A DNA stretch of 64,000 bases from Pseudoxanthomonas kalamensis DSM 18571 (GCF_010211745.1 NZ_PDWQ01000005.1:124001-188000); one strand, 5' to 3'. Shown: positions 37,349-46,673, numbered from the stretch's first letter. Made by a program: numbers and translations. The notes: generated by a model from the letters alone, not told the origin.

Positions 37349-38832
37349 AGCTGGACCTGACCCGAAAACTGTCGCTGGTATTCGCCGCCCTGCTGCTGGT
37401 GTGCAGCGGCACCTCGGCCTGGCTGCAACTGCGCGCCACCCGCATCCACGAGCAGGAAGTCGTGCAAGGACTGTCGCGCGGGCTGGCCGAGCACATCGCC
37501 GGCCATACCCAACTGATGGATGCCAACGGTCTGATGCCGAACGCGGTCGAGCGTCTGTTCGGCCAGTTGATGGCGGTCAATCCCAGCGTCGAGGTCTATC
37601 TGCTCGACGACGATGGCCGCATCACCGGCCACGCCGCGCCGGCCGGCAGCCTGCGCCGCGACCGCGTCGATCTTGCCCCCGTGCATCGCTTCATCGACGG
37701 CGCGGCATTGCCGATCCTCGGCGACGACCCGCGCAGCGCCGGTGGCCGCAAGGTGTTCAGCGCCGCGCCGCTGCAAGTGGACGGCCGCGACCGCGGCTAT
37801 GTCTACGTGGTCCTGCTCGGCCAGGCGCACGACCGTTTCGCCGTGCGCGGCGCGACCAGCGCGGCGCTGGACCTGGCGCTGTGGTCGATCGGCCTGGTCG
37901 CCCTGCTGTGCCTGTTCGCCGGCCTGACCGCGTTCGCCCTGATCACCCACCCGTTGCGCAAGCTCACCGACGAAGTGCGCCGCTTCGACGCCGCCGGTGA
38001 GCCGGTGCCGCCGCCGACCGACGAAGTCGCTGGCGGCAGCAACGATGAAATCTCGGTGCTGCGCCGCGCCTTCCACCAGATGACCGTGCGACTGGGCGAA
38101 CAATGGCGCGCATTGACCCGGCAGGACCGCGAGCGCCGCGAATTCCTCGCCAACATCTCGCACGATCTGCGCACGCCGCTGTCTTCGCTGCACGGCTATC
38201 TGGAAACCCTGCTGCTGAAGGACGCCACGCTGGCGCCGGACGAACGTCGCCGCTATCTGGGCATCGCCCTGGACCAGAGCCGCAAGGTCGGCACGCTGGC
38301 GCGTTCGCTGTTCGAACTGGCGCGGCTGGAACAGGGTTTCGTGCAGCCGGAATGGGCCGACTTCGCCGTCACCGACCTGGTGCAGGACGTGTTGCAGAAA
38401 TTCGAGCTGGATGCCGGCTCGCGTCAGGTCACGCTGAAGGCCGATGCGGTTCCGCCGCTGCCGGCCGTGCATGCCGACCTCGGCCTGGTGGAACGGGTAC
38501 TGACCAACCTGATCGACAATGCATTGCGGCACGTACCGGCCGGTGGCGACATCACCATTGCCCTGGCCGCGCGCGAACACGGGGTGGAAGTGCAGGTCAG
38601 CGACAGTGGACCGGGCATCCCGGCCGATCTTCGCGAACGCCTGTTCCGCCGCGCCGATGACGACGATGCAACGCTACCGAACAGCAGCCGCCCCGACGGC
38701 GGCCTCGGCCTGCGCATCGTGCAGCAGATATTGCAACTGCACGGCAGCCGGCTGGAACTGCTCGACCTGCCCGGCCGCGGCGCCGCCTTCCTCTTCATGC
38801 TCCCCCGCGCCGACCGCACCCGCCCCCTGTAG
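37345..38832 (+). CDS. Membrane sensor histidine kinase
   Basis: This 495-residue kinase has transmembrane helices at about 9-27 and 181-201 and an extracytoplasmic sensor of about 150 residues between them. A HAMP domain (about 202-258), HisKA with H273 (NISHDLRTPLSSL) and HATPase_c motifs NLIDNALRHV, DSGPGIP and GGLGLRIV follow. It starts within the regulator's stop (ATGA). The stop codon lies inside a dispersed repeat, so the extreme C-terminus (RTRPL) may have been shaped by repeat insertion. Ligand unknown. Confidence 0.93.
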   Translation: MKLDLTRKLSLVFAALLLVCSGTSAWLQLRATRIHEQEVVQGLSRGLAEHIAGHTQLMDANGLMPNAVERLFGQLMAVNPSVEVYLLDDDGRITGHAAPAGSLRRDRVDLAPVHRFIDGAALPILGDDPRSAGGRKVFSAAPLQVDGRDRGYVYVVLLGQAHDRFAVRGATSAALDLALWSIGLVALLCLFAGLTAFALITHPLRKLTDEVRRFDAAGEPVPPPTDEVAGGSNDEISVLRRAFHQMTVRLGEQWRALTRQDRERREFLANISHDLRTPLSSLHGYLETLLLKDATLAPDERRRYLGIALDQSRKVGTLARSLFELARLEQGFVQPEWADFAVTDLVQDVLQKFELDAGSRQVTLKADAVPPLPAVHADLGLVERVLTNLIDNALRHVPAGGDITIALAAREHGVEVQVSDSGPGIPADLRERLFRRADDDDATLPNSSRPDGGLGLRIVQQILQLHGSRLELLDLPGRGAAFLFMLPRADRTRPL

Positions 38833-38850
38833 GGGCAGCGCAAGCCGCGA
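38827..38850 (+). repeat. Dispersed repeat CTGTAGGrGC-type, copy 1
   Basis: A 24-base element starting CTGTAGGGGCAGCG and ending AAGCCGCGA. It overlaps the last codons of the sensor kinase and supplies its TAG stop. Related copies are at 40127-40150 and 45014-45084. Confidence 0.7.
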
Positions 38851-38891
38851 TGAGGCGTACAGGTTGGGGGCAGGACGTCGCAGAAGGATGA

Positions 38892-39335
38892 TCAGAACTC
38901 CAGAGTCACGGACTCTCCTACGGACAATCCCCGCCAATGCTGATCCAATGCTTCAATCCGCTCGCGTACGGCAAGAATATCCTCGGGACTGACAGGTAAG
39001 GGCGGGCATTCGCGGGCACGGCAAGTCACCCGGTACAGATCGATCATGTCTTTTGGGGAACTGTCGCCGCCTGACCAGGCATCACCCTGAAACACTTCCA
39101 CCAAGCGCTCCACACCATCGCTTTCCGACTCCGACACCACCTGGAAGCTGGCAGCTTCCCCATCACGGACGCGGCCAAGAAAGCCATGCTTGTGCAAGGT
39201 GCTTTCGACAGCGTAATGCACCATGTCATGCGGAATGATCTTCTGCTTTGGGCAATCGATGACCTCTTCCTTACCATCACGGAAGATCGACATGCGGTCA
39301 TTCTTTCCACTGCCTTTGGTGAAGATGATTTTCAC
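38892..39335 (-). CDS. Hypothetical protein, no family recognised
   Basis: A 147-residue soluble protein beginning MKIIFTKGSGKNDRMSIFRD. I do not recognise a domain. The N-terminal third suggests a beta-strand-rich start, the middle contains two short His-containing stretches (PHDMVHYAVE, LHKHGFLG), and the C-terminus is helical. No signal peptide or membrane segment is seen. Base composition is less GC-rich than the neighbouring operons, and it sits next to a RAYT gene and repeats, so transfer is possible. The stop is 59 bases from the kinase gene, convergent. Confidence 0.7.
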   Translation of the reverse strand: MKIIFTKGSGKNDRMSIFRDGKEEVIDCPKQKIIPHDMVHYAVESTLHKHGFLGRVRDGEAASFQVVSESESDGVERLVEVFQGDAWSGGDSSPKDMIDLYRVTCRARECPPLPVSPEDILAVRERIEALDQHWRGLSVGESVTLEF

Positions 39336-39401
39336 TTCTGCGCTCTAGTCACCCGATCACCAAGTGTCGCGAATCGGCGTCATCACGAAGGATACATAGA
39401 C

Positions 39402-39471
39402 TGGAGTTCGCAAGCTTGCTCCAACCTAAGCTTTACAGCACATAGGTTGGGGTGAGCCTACGAACCCCAAC
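39402..39471. repeat. REP palindrome pair in inverted orientation, downstream of the RAYT gene
   Basis: At 39442-39471 ATAG is followed by a stem GTTGGGGT/ACCCCAAC with a 10-base loop. At 39402-39426 lies a diverged copy in the opposite orientation (TGGAG...CTCCAACC). The pair is arranged like a REPIN and lies 40 bp past the RAYT stop. Confidence 0.75.
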
Positions 39472-39511
39472 ACTTCTCACTCACCGGCACCGGTTGCTCC
39501 TGTACGCAACA

Positions 39512-40042
39512 TTATTTCCGCTCGCCAGCTTCAAAACCATCCGTCATACCGGCCGCCCAATCTTCCGACATCAATCCCTGTCGGATATATCGATGTATCG
39601 AACTGTACTGCCAATCCGACGCTCTGGACACATGGCCATGCTTCACCGGATTGATATGCACGTAATCCACGTGCCGCTGCAAATCATCCTCGTCCACGAC
39701 CAAGTGTTCCCAGAACCGTCTCTGCCATATCCCCCGCTCTCCCTTGCGACGACGTGAGGCGCGAATCCACTCGTCCTTCGGTAGCCTTCTTGAAAAGCCT
39801 GCCTTGATCAGCATCCAGCGGGTCGCACAATCGCCATCGCCTTCAGGCAAGGTCCACACGGCATGCAAATGTTCCGGCAATACCACCCACGCAAGAATAT
39901 CGAACGGATGCGCCTGCTTCACTCTGCGCGTTACGGCCCGCAGCACATCGACGTGATCCGTCAGCAACGTGCGTGAACGATCAGCCAAATTAACCGTGAA
40001 GAAGTACGTGCCTCCTGGCTGATGGCTTCGCCGATATTCCAT
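39512..40042 (-). mobile_element. REP-associated tyrosine transposase (RAYT) gene
   Basis: This 176-residue Y1/HUH-family transposase has the HUH motif LPEHLHAVWTLP (H58, H60) and the candidate nucleophile Tyr127 in DYVHINPVKHGHV, the classic RAYT signature. RAYT proteins bind and nick REP hairpins and are thought to have spread them as single-copy, domesticated genes. REP palindromes lie immediately on both sides (39402-39471 and 40065-40096), and another is at 47933-47966. No terminal repeats or target duplications of an ordinary IS are seen. Confidence 0.92.
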
Positions 40043-40064
40043 ATCGGAGACATCATCTCCCCGT

Positions 40065-40096
40065 GTGTTGGGGTTCGCAAGCTCACCCCAACCTAT
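40065..40096. repeat. REP palindrome upstream of the RAYT gene
   Basis: The stem GTTGGGGT/ACCCCAAC has a 10-base loop and is followed by CTAT, the complement of the ATAG found at the downstream copy. It lies 22 bp before the RAYT start and in opposite orientation to the 39442 copy. Confidence 0.8.
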
Positions 40097-40126
40097 GCGC
40101 TGTTGGACATACGAGTGAGCATCCTA

Positions 40127-40150
40127 TCGCGGCTTACGCCGCTCCTACAG
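40127..40150 (-). repeat. Dispersed repeat, copy 2
   Basis: Reads TCGCGGCTTACGCCGCTCC followed by TACAG, the reverse complement of the family seen at 38827 and 45014. It lies between the RAYT gene and the end of puuC. Confidence 0.7.
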
Positions 40151-40184
40151 AGTGTCGGTAAGACTGGACGCCTGAATCCATTCC

Positions 40185-41687
40185 TCACGCATCCAGATTG
40201 ATCCAGGTCGCCTTGACCTCGGTGTATTTCTCGAAGGCGTGCAGCGACTTGTCGCGGCCGTTGCCGGATTGCTTGTAGCCGCCGAACGGGGCGGTCATGT
40301 CGCCGCCGTCCCAGTAGTTGACCCACACGCTGCCGGCGCGCAGCTTGCGCGCCACCCGGTGCGCGCGGCTGATGTCGCGCGTCCACACCCCGGCAGCCAG
40401 ACCGAATTCGGTGTCGTTGGCCAGCCGCAACGCTTCGGCCTCGTCGTCGAAGCCGATCACCGACAGCACCGGGCCGAAGATTTCCTCGCGGCTGATCGTG
40501 TGCCCATGCTCGACCTCGTCGAACACGGTCGGCTCGACGTAGCAACCACCGGCCACCACGTCGGCGCGCTTGCCGCCCAGCACCAGTTTCGCGCCTTCGC
40601 TGACGCCCTTCTCGATGTAGCCAAGCACGCGCGCGGTCTGGCCTTCGTCCACCAGCGCGCCCATCGGCGCACCCGGCTCCAGCGGGTGCCGCGGGTGCAT
40701 GCGCCGGCCAGCCTCGACCACGGCGGCGACGAATTCATCCTTGACCGAACGCTGTACCAGCAGCCGCGACGCCGCCGTACACACTTCGCCCTGGTTGTAG
40801 AAGATGCCCATCGCCGCGGCCTCGGCCGCCTTGCCCAGGTCGGGCGCGTCGGCGAACACGATGTTGGGGCTCTTGCCGCCGCACTCCATGTACGCGCGCT
40901 TCATGTTGGAGCGACCGGAACACTGCAGCAGGTGCTTGCCGACCGCGGTGGAGCCGGTGAACACCAGCCCGTCCACGTCCATGTGCAGGGCCAGCGGCTC
41001 GCCGGCGCCCTTGCCGAAGCCGGGCACCACATTCAGCACGCCCGGCGGCATGCCGGCCTTGATGGCGATCTCGGCCAGTCGGATCGCGGTCAGCGGCGAT
41101 TTCTCCGACGGCTTGAGCACCACCGAATTGCCGGTGGCCAGCGCCGGCGCCAGCTTCCAGATCGCCATCAGCAGCGGGAAATTCCACGGCACGATGGCGC
41201 CGACCACGCCCAGCGACTCGCGGGTGACCAGACCCAGTTCGTCCGGCCCGGTCGGCGCCACCTCGCCGTAGACCTTGTCCAGCGCCTCGCCGGTCCAGGC
41301 CATGCAGCGGACGCTGGCGGCCACGTCGACGTTGCGCGCATCACCGACCGGCTTGCCCATGTCCAGCGATTCCAGCAGCGCCAGTTCGTCGCCGTGTTGT
41401 TCGATCAATTGGGCGAAGCGGGCCACGATCTTCTTGCGGTGCGATGGCTTGGCCTCCGACCAGGCGCCGGATTCGAAGCTGCGCCGCGCCGAGGCCACCG
41501 CGCGGTCGATGTCCTCCGCCTCGCATTCGGCGACCTGGCCGAGCGAACGGCCGTCGATCGGACTGATGCAGTCGAAGGTCTTGCCGGAGGCGGCATCGAC
41601 GTAGTGGCCGTCGATGAAGGCCTGGGTGCGGATGTCCAGGCCGTCGGCCAGGGCCTGCCAGCTGTCGCGGGTGCGCGGTGCGTTCAT
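40185..41687 (-). CDS. puuC: Gamma-glutamyl-gamma-aminobutyraldehyde dehydrogenase PuuC-type
   Basis: This 500-residue NAD(P)-dependent aldehyde dehydrogenase has general base E268 (YMECGGKSPNIVF) and nucleophile C303 (NQGEVCTAASR). The PuuC clade also shows DWQ-like N-terminal SWQALADGLDIRTQAFIDG and the terminal EKYTEVKATWINL. It converts the aldehyde made by PuuB to gamma-glutamyl-GABA, the substrate for SpuA. It lies 47 bp downstream of the PuuR-like regulator on the same strand, likely one transcript. Confidence 0.92.
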   Translation of the reverse strand: MNAPRTRDSWQALADGLDIRTQAFIDGHYVDAASGKTFDCISPIDGRSLGQVAECEAEDIDRAVASARRSFESGAWSEAKPSHRKKIVARFAQLIEQHGDELALLESLDMGKPVGDARNVDVAASVRCMAWTGEALDKVYGEVAPTGPDELGLVTRESLGVVGAIVPWNFPLLMAIWKLAPALATGNSVVLKPSEKSPLTAIRLAEIAIKAGMPPGVLNVVPGFGKGAGEPLALHMDVDGLVFTGSTAVGKHLLQCSGRSNMKRAYMECGGKSPNIVFADAPDLGKAAEAAAMGIFYNQGEVCTAASRLLVQRSVKDEFVAAVVEAGRRMHPRHPLEPGAPMGALVDEGQTARVLGYIEKGVSEGAKLVLGGKRADVVAGGCYVEPTVFDEVEHGHTISREEIFGPVLSVIGFDDEAEALRLANDTEFGLAAGVWTRDISRAHRVARKLRAGSVWVNYWDGGDMTAPFGGYKQSGNGRDKSLHAFEKYTEVKATWINLDA

Positions 41688-41734
41688 GCTTGCTGCTCCA
41701 TCGTGAAGTTGCCCGCCGGCAAGGATCGGCAGGC

Positions 41735-42283
41735 TCAGAACGTGGCCGGGGTGTTGGCGCTGAAGATCACCGCTTCGCCCTGACCGACATTGCGGAACCG
41801 GTGCGGCACCCGGCTTTCGAAATAATAGGCCTCGCCGGCGCGCAGCACGCGCACCTGTTCGCCGACCGTCACCTCGACCTCGCCGGACACCACCACCCCG
41901 CCTTCCTCGCCGTCGTGGACCAGCATGGTGTCGCCGGTGTCGCTGCCAGGCGGCATGACTTCGCGCAGGATGCACATCTGCCGCTGCGGGTGTTTCTGCC
42001 CGACCAGGTAGTAATGAATGCCGTTGCTGCCCACGTCCGGCAGTTCCCCGTCGGCGTAGAACGGCCCGTCCGGCGAGTCGTGACCCAGGTCCAGGGTGAA
42101 GAAGTCGGCCAGCGAAATCGGAATCCCGTCCAGCACCTTCTTCAGCGAACTGACCGAGGGGCTGACCTTGTTCTGTTCGATCAGGGAGATGGTGCTGTTG
42201 GTGACCCCGACCCGTTTGGCCAGCTCGCGCTGGCTCAGGGACTTGGATTTGCGAACCAGTTGCAGGCGGGCGCCTATATCCAT
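41735..42283 (-). CDS. puuR: XRE-cupin transcriptional regulator, PuuR-like
   Basis: This 182-residue regulator has an N-terminal helix-turn-helix (about 6-60: LSQRELAKRVGVTNSTISLIEQNKVSPS) and a C-terminal cupin (about 110-180: SGEVEVTVGEQVRVLRAGEAYYFESRVPHRF). PuuR of E. coli has this architecture and represses putrescine catabolism. The cupin likely senses a polyamine or product. It lies upstream of puuC and divergent from the transaminase gene, so it probably controls both directions and perhaps the spu operons. Confidence 0.88.
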   Translation of the reverse strand: MDIGARLQLVRKSKSLSQRELAKRVGVTNSTISLIEQNKVSPSVSSLKKVLDGIPISLADFFTLDLGHDSPDGPFYADGELPDVGSNGIHYYLVGQKHPQRQMCILREVMPPGSDTGDTMLVHDGEEGGVVVSGEVEVTVGEQVRVLRAGEAYYFESRVPHRFRNVGQGEAVIFSANTPATF

Positions 42284-42369
42284 CTCACCTTCCGGTCATG
42301 CGTTCGGGTGTGCGCAGATACTTTACATCCGCGCTTGTCATGGCCAGTTTAACCCTGATTTCCTCCCCT

Positions 42370-42388
42370 GTTGTAAAGTTTTTTCAAC
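42370..42388. promoter_or_regulatory. Candidate PuuR operator in the divergent puuR-transaminase region
   Basis: GTTGTAAAGTTTTTTCAAC has GTTG/CAAC ends. TGTAAAGT within it recurs inverted as ACTTTACA at 42320-42327. The 8-mer GTTGTAAA also occurs, inverted, at 27668-27675 before spuA. Downstream, GCTAAGCT (42391-42398) is repeated exactly at 27794-27801 before spuI. Confidence 0.45.
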
Positions 42389-42435
42389 GCGCTAAGCTGT
42401 GCTCCACCTCCCCAGCCAACCTCCGGCCAGCGCCC

Positions 42436-43806
42436 ATGAACACTCCCCTTTCCGCCGCCGATCTGGCGGACTACTACAGCCGGCAGTCGCAACAGGCTCC
42501 GGAGTCGCTGGACGCGTTCTGGATGCCGTTCACGGCCAACAAGCAGTTCAAGGACGCCCCGCGCCTGCTGGCCAGCGCCGCGGGCATGCATTACCGCTCG
42601 GTCGACGGCCGCGAGATCCTCGACGCCACCGCCGGGCTGTGGTGCTGCAACGCCGGCCATGCGCGGCCGCGGATCGTCGAGGCGGTCCGCCAGCAGATCG
42701 GCACGCTGGACTTCGCCCCCAACTTCTCGATGAGCTCACCGCTGCCGTTCATCCTGGCCAAGCGGCTGGCCGAGATCACCCCCGGCAACCTCAACCACGT
42801 GTTCTATGCCAACTCCGGCTCGGAAGCGGTGGACAGCGCGCTGAAGATCGCCCTGGCCTACCACCGCGCCCGCGGCGAAGGCCAGCGCACCCGCCTGATC
42901 GGCCGCGAGAAGGCCTACCACGGGGTCGGCTTCGGCGGCATCTCGGTCGGCGGACTGCCCAACAACCGCAAATGGTTCGGCCCCGGCCTGCCGGCGGTCT
43001 CGCACATCCGCCATACCCTGGACCTGCAGCGCAACGCCTTCTCGCAGGGCCTGCCGGCGCACGGCATCGAGCTGGCCGAGGATCTGGAGCGGCAGATCGC
43101 GCTGTACGACGCCTCGACCATTGCCGCGGTCATCGTCGAGCCGATTTCCGGTTCGGCCGGCGTGATCATCCCGCCGGAAGGCTATCTGCAGCGGCTGCGG
43201 GAAATCTGCAGCAAGCACGGCATCCTGCTGATCTTCGACGAAGTCATCACCGGCTTCGGCCGGGTCGGCAAGCCGTTCGCCGCGCAGCGCTTCGGCGTGC
43301 AGCCGGACATGATCACCGCGGCCAAGGGCATCACCAATGGCTGCGTGCCGATGGGTGCGGTGTTCGTCTCCGACGACATCCACCAGGCCTTCATGCAGGG
43401 CCCGGACAACGCCATCGACCTGTTCCACGGCTACACCTATTCCGGCCACCCGCTGGCCTGCGCCGCCGCGCTGGCCACGCTGGACACCTACGCCGAGGAA
43501 AACCTGTTCGACAAGGCGATCGAGCTGGGCGACTACTGGCAGCAGGGCATCCATTCGCTGCAGGGCCTGCCCAACGTCATCGATATCCGCAACTACGGCC
43601 TGATCGGCGCGGTCGAACTGGCCCCGCGCGCCGGCGCGCCCGGCAGCCGCGGCTACGACGTGTTCGACCACGCATTTCGCCATGGCGACATGCTGACCCG
43701 GGTGACCGGCGACGTGATCGCGTTGTCGCCGCCTCTGATCCTGGAGAAGCCGCACATCGACCAGATCTTCTCGCGCCTGGCCGACGCCCTGCGCGCCACC
43801 GCCTGA
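42436..43806 (+). CDS. Omega-amino acid (beta-alanine)-pyruvate aminotransferase
   Basis: This 456-residue class III PLP aminotransferase has the diagnostic N-terminal block LDAFWMPFTANKQFKDAPR of beta-alanine/omega-amino-acid:pyruvate transaminases. ANSGSEAVDSALKIAL, FDEVITGFGRVG and the PLP lysine K297 (TAAKGITNG) are intact. It converts beta-alanine and pyruvate to malonate semialdehyde and alanine; many homologues also accept GABA or diamines. It heads the rightward block with alanine dehydrogenase and a semialdehyde dehydrogenase that would consume both products. Confidence 0.92.
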   Translation: MNTPLSAADLADYYSRQSQQAPESLDAFWMPFTANKQFKDAPRLLASAAGMHYRSVDGREILDATAGLWCCNAGHARPRIVEAVRQQIGTLDFAPNFSMSSPLPFILAKRLAEITPGNLNHVFYANSGSEAVDSALKIALAYHRARGEGQRTRLIGREKAYHGVGFGGISVGGLPNNRKWFGPGLPAVSHIRHTLDLQRNAFSQGLPAHGIELAEDLERQIALYDASTIAAVIVEPISGSAGVIIPPEGYLQRLREICSKHGILLIFDEVITGFGRVGKPFAAQRFGVQPDMITAAKGITNGCVPMGAVFVSDDIHQAFMQGPDNAIDLFHGYTYSGHPLACAAALATLDTYAEENLFDKAIELGDYWQQGIHSLQGLPNVIDIRNYGLIGAVELAPRAGAPGSRGYDVFDHAFRHGDMLTRVTGDVIALSPPLILEKPHIDQIFSRLADALRATA

Positions 43807-43880
43807 CTCGTCGTTCCCTGTCCACGCCGAAGCGCTCCCCACACGCGCGGCTCCACTTCGCATCCATCGAGAATCGAAAA

Positions 43881-44996
43881 ATGCTCATCGGCGTCCCCAA
43901 GGAAATCAAAAACCACGAGTACCGCATCGGCCTGACCCCGGCCGGCGCCCGCGAACTGGTCGCCAACGGTCACCAGGTCATCGTCCAGCGCGACGGCGGC
44001 AAGGCCATCGGCCTCGACGACGACCAGTACCTCAAGGCCGGCGCGCAGATCGTCGACAGTGCGGAAGAGGTCTTCGCCCGTGCCGACATGGTCATCAAGG
44101 TCAAGGAGCCGCAGCCCGGCGAGTGCGCGATGCTGCGTCCCGGCCAGGTGCTGTACACCTACCTGCACCTGGCGCCCGACCCGGAACAGACCGCCGCGCT
44201 GGTCAAGTCCGGCGCCACCTGCATCGCCTATGAGACGGTCACCGATTCGCGCGGCGGCCTGCCGCTGCTGACGCCGATGTCCGAGGTCGCCGGACGCATG
44301 TCGATCCAGGCCGGCGCGCATGCGCTGGAGAAGGCCCAGGGCGGTTCCGGCGTGCTGCTGGGCGGCGTGCCGGGGGTGAAGCCGGCCGAAGTGCTGGTGA
44401 TCGGCGGCGGCGTGGTCGGCATCAACGCCGCGCGCATGGCGATGGGTTTGAACGCGCACGTCACCGTGCTCGACCGTTCGCTGGACCGGCTGAAATACCT
44501 GGACGAACTGTACGGGCACCAGCTGACCACCCTGTATTCGACCCGCGATGCCATCGAGGAACGCCTGCCGTACACCGATCTGGTGATCGGCGCGGTGCTG
44601 ATCCCCGGCGCCGCCGCGCCCAAGCTGGTGTCGCGCGAGCAGCTCAGGCTGATGCGTCCCGGTTCGGTGCTGGTGGACGTGGCCATCGACCAGGGCGGCT
44701 GCTTCGAGACCAGCAAGGCGACCACCCACCAGCAGCCCACCTACGAAGTCGACGGCATCATCCATTACTGCGTGGCCAACATGCCCGGCGGCGTGGCCCG
44801 TACCTCGACCTTCGCCCTGACCAACGCCACCCTGCCGTTCGCCGTGCAACTGGCCAACAAGGGTGCGAAGCAGGCCCTGCTCGACGACCCGCACCTGCTC
44901 AACGGCCTCAACGTGCACGCCGGCAAGGTCACCTACCAAGCCGTGGCCCGCGACCTGGGTTACGACTACGTGCCGGCGGCGCAGGCGCTGGCGTAA
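43881..44996 (+). CDS. ald: Alanine dehydrogenase
   Basis: This 371-residue enzyme oxidatively deaminates alanine to pyruvate with NAD. The N-terminal [20 protein letters not shown] and the Rossmann loop [19 protein letters not shown] (about 173-191) are diagnostic, as is [16 protein letters not shown]. Next to pyruvate-dependent transaminases it regenerates the amino acceptor and releases ammonia, letting polyamines serve as nitrogen source. It begins 74 bp after the transaminase gene. Confidence 0.95.
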   Translation: MLIGVPKEIKNHEYRIGLTPAGARELVANGHQVIVQRDGGKAIGLDDDQYLKAGAQIVDSAEEVFARADMVIKVKEPQPGECAMLRPGQVLYTYLHLAPDPEQTAALVKSGATCIAYETVTDSRGGLPLLTPMSEVAGRMSIQAGAHALEKAQGGSGVLLGGVPGVKPAEVLVIGGGVVGINAARMAMGLNAHVTVLDRSLDRLKYLDELYGHQLTTLYSTRDAIEERLPYTDLVIGAVLIPGAAAPKLVSREQLRLMRPGSVLVDVAIDQGGCFETSKATTHQQPTYEVDGIIHYCVANMPGGVARTSTFALTNATLPFAVQLANKGAKQALLDDPHLLNGLNVHAGKVTYQAVARDLGYDYVPAAQALA

Positions 44997-45013
44997 TCAT
45001 TCATCCCGCTTGT

Positions 45014-45084
45014 CTGCAGGAGCGGTGTAAGCCGCGATGAAGTTTCAGCAGTAAAGCCGGTCGCGGCTTTCACCGCTCCTGCAG
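45014..45084. repeat. Dispersed repeat as a long inverted pair between ald and mmsA
   Basis: Two 24-base copies face each other: 45014-45037 (CTGCAGGAGCGGTGTAAGCC then GCGA) and 45061-45084 (the near-exact complement), with 23 bases between. A further half copy GCACCGCTCCCGCAGG follows. The RNA would fold into a long hairpin between the two genes. Confidence 0.8.
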
Positions 45085-45123
45085 GCACCGCTCCCGCAGG
45101 GATCCATCCGCCGGAGACATCGC

Positions 45124-46611
45124 ATGACCACGACCCTTCCCCACTTCATCGGCGGCCAGCGCATCGACGCCGGCCAGCGTCACGGCGACGTCTTCGATCC
45201 GGCCACCGGCCAGGTTGCTGCGCGGGTGCCGCTGGCCTCGGCCGACGATGTGACCCGCGCCGTGGACGCCGCCGCCGCCGCGTTCCCGGGCTGGGCCGCG
45301 ACCACGCCGCTGAACCGCGCGCGGGTGATGTTCCGCTTCAAGGAACTGCTGGAGCGCCACGCCGACGACCTGGCCGCCTGCATCACCGCCGAACACGGCA
45401 AGGTGCTGTCCGATGCGCGCGGCGAAGTGACGCGCGGACTGGAGGTGGTCGAGTTCGCCTGCGGCATTCCGCACCTGGTCAAGGGCGAACACTCGATGGA
45501 TGTCGGCCGCGAGGTCGATTCGTGGACCGAATACGCGCCGCTCGGCGTGGTCGCCGGCATCACCCCGTTCAACTTCCCGGCGATGGTGCCGCTGTGGATG
45601 CTGCCGGTGGCGCTGGCCTGCGGCAACAGCTTCATCCTCAAGCCGTCCGAACGCGATCCCTCGGCCTCGCTGCTGCTGGCCGAACTGCTGCAACAGGCCG
45701 GCCTGCCCGACGGCGTGTTCAACGTGGTCCACGGCGACAAGGTGGCGGTGGACGCGCTGCTGGACGAACCGCGTGTGCAGGCGATCAGCTTCGTCGGTTC
45801 CACCCCCATCGCCGAATACATCTACGCGCGCGGTTCGGCCAACGGCAAGCGGGTGCAGGCGCTGGGCGGCGCCAAGAACCACATGGTGGTGCTGCCCGAC
45901 GCCGATCTCGACGGGGCGGTATCGGCCCTGCTCGGTGCCGGTTACGGTTCGGCCGGCGAGCGCTGCATGGCGATCTCGGTCGCGGTCTGCGTCGGCGACG
46001 CCACCGCCGATGCCTTGGTCGCCAAGCTGGCGCCGCGGGTCGCCGCGCTGAAGGTCGGCCCCGGCTGCCAGGACCCGGAGATGGGGCCGCTGGTCACCGC
46101 CGCGCATCGCGACAAGGTGCGCGGCTACGTCGATGCCGGCGTGGCCGAAGGCGCGCAACTGGTGGTCGACGGCCGCGGGCTGGCAGTCGAAGGTCATGCC
46201 GAAGGCTTCTTCCTCGGCGGCTGCCTGTTCGACCGCGTGCAACCCGGCATGCGCATCTACCGCGAGGAAATCTTCGGTCCGGTGCTGTGCGTGATGCGGG
46301 TGCCCGACCTGGAGACCGCACTGCAACTGGTCAACGCGCACGAATACGGCAACGGCACCGCCATCTTCACCCGCGACGGCGGTGCCGCGCGCGAATTCTC
46401 GCATCGCGTGCAGGCGGGCATGGTCGGCATCAACGTGCCGATCCCGGTACCGATGGCCTTCCACAGTTTCGGCGGCTGGAAGCGTTCGATCTTCGGTCCG
46501 CTGCACGTGCATGGCCCGGATGGCGTGCGTTTCTACACCCGTCTCAAGACCGTCACCGCGCGCTGGCCAGACACCCACGCGGCCGAGTTCGCGATGCCGA
46601 CAATGAAATAG
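45124..46611 (+). CDS. mmsA: CoA-acylating (methyl)malonate-semialdehyde dehydrogenase
   Basis: This 495-residue enzyme has the marks of the CoA-acylating group: nucleophile C281 in [12 protein letters not shown] and [10 protein letters not shown], where ordinary aldehyde dehydrogenases carry the Glu general base. [15 protein letters not shown] is also typical. It would turn malonate semialdehyde from the neighbouring transaminase into acetyl-CoA; the same family handles methylmalonate semialdehyde in valine and inositol breakdown, but the context here is beta-alanine. It follows ald after a repeat-rich 127-bp gap. Confidence 0.93.
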   Translation: MTTTLPHFIGGQRIDAGQRHGDVFDPATGQVAARVPLASADDVTRAVDAAAAAFPGWAATTPLNRARVMFRFKELLERHADDLAACITAEHGKVLSDARGEVTRGLEVVEFACGIPHLVKGEHSMDVGREVDSWTEYAPLGVVAGITPFNFPAMVPLWMLPVALACGNSFILKPSERDPSASLLLAELLQQAGLPDGVFNVVHGDKVAVDALLDEPRVQAISFVGSTPIAEYIYARGSANGKRVQALGGAKNHMVVLPDADLDGAVSALLGAGYGSAGERCMAISVAVCVGDATADALVAKLAPRVAALKVGPGCQDPEMGPLVTAAHRDKVRGYVDAGVAEGAQLVVDGRGLAVEGHAEGFFLGGCLFDRVQPGMRIYREEIFGPVLCVMRVPDLETALQLVNAHEYGNGTAIFTRDGGAAREFSHRVQAGMVGINVPIPVPMAFHSFGGWKRSIFGPLHVHGPDGVRFYTRLKTVTARWPDTHAAEFAMPTMK

Positions 46612-46673
46612 CCGCACCTACCGGTCACCCTCGTCCCGGCCAACGACGAGCGGATACGGATCAGGTGACCCGA

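Noticed and set aside
39512-40042. Ordinary insertion sequence
   Set aside because: The protein is of RAYT type and no terminal inverted repeats or target duplication are seen, only REP hairpins.
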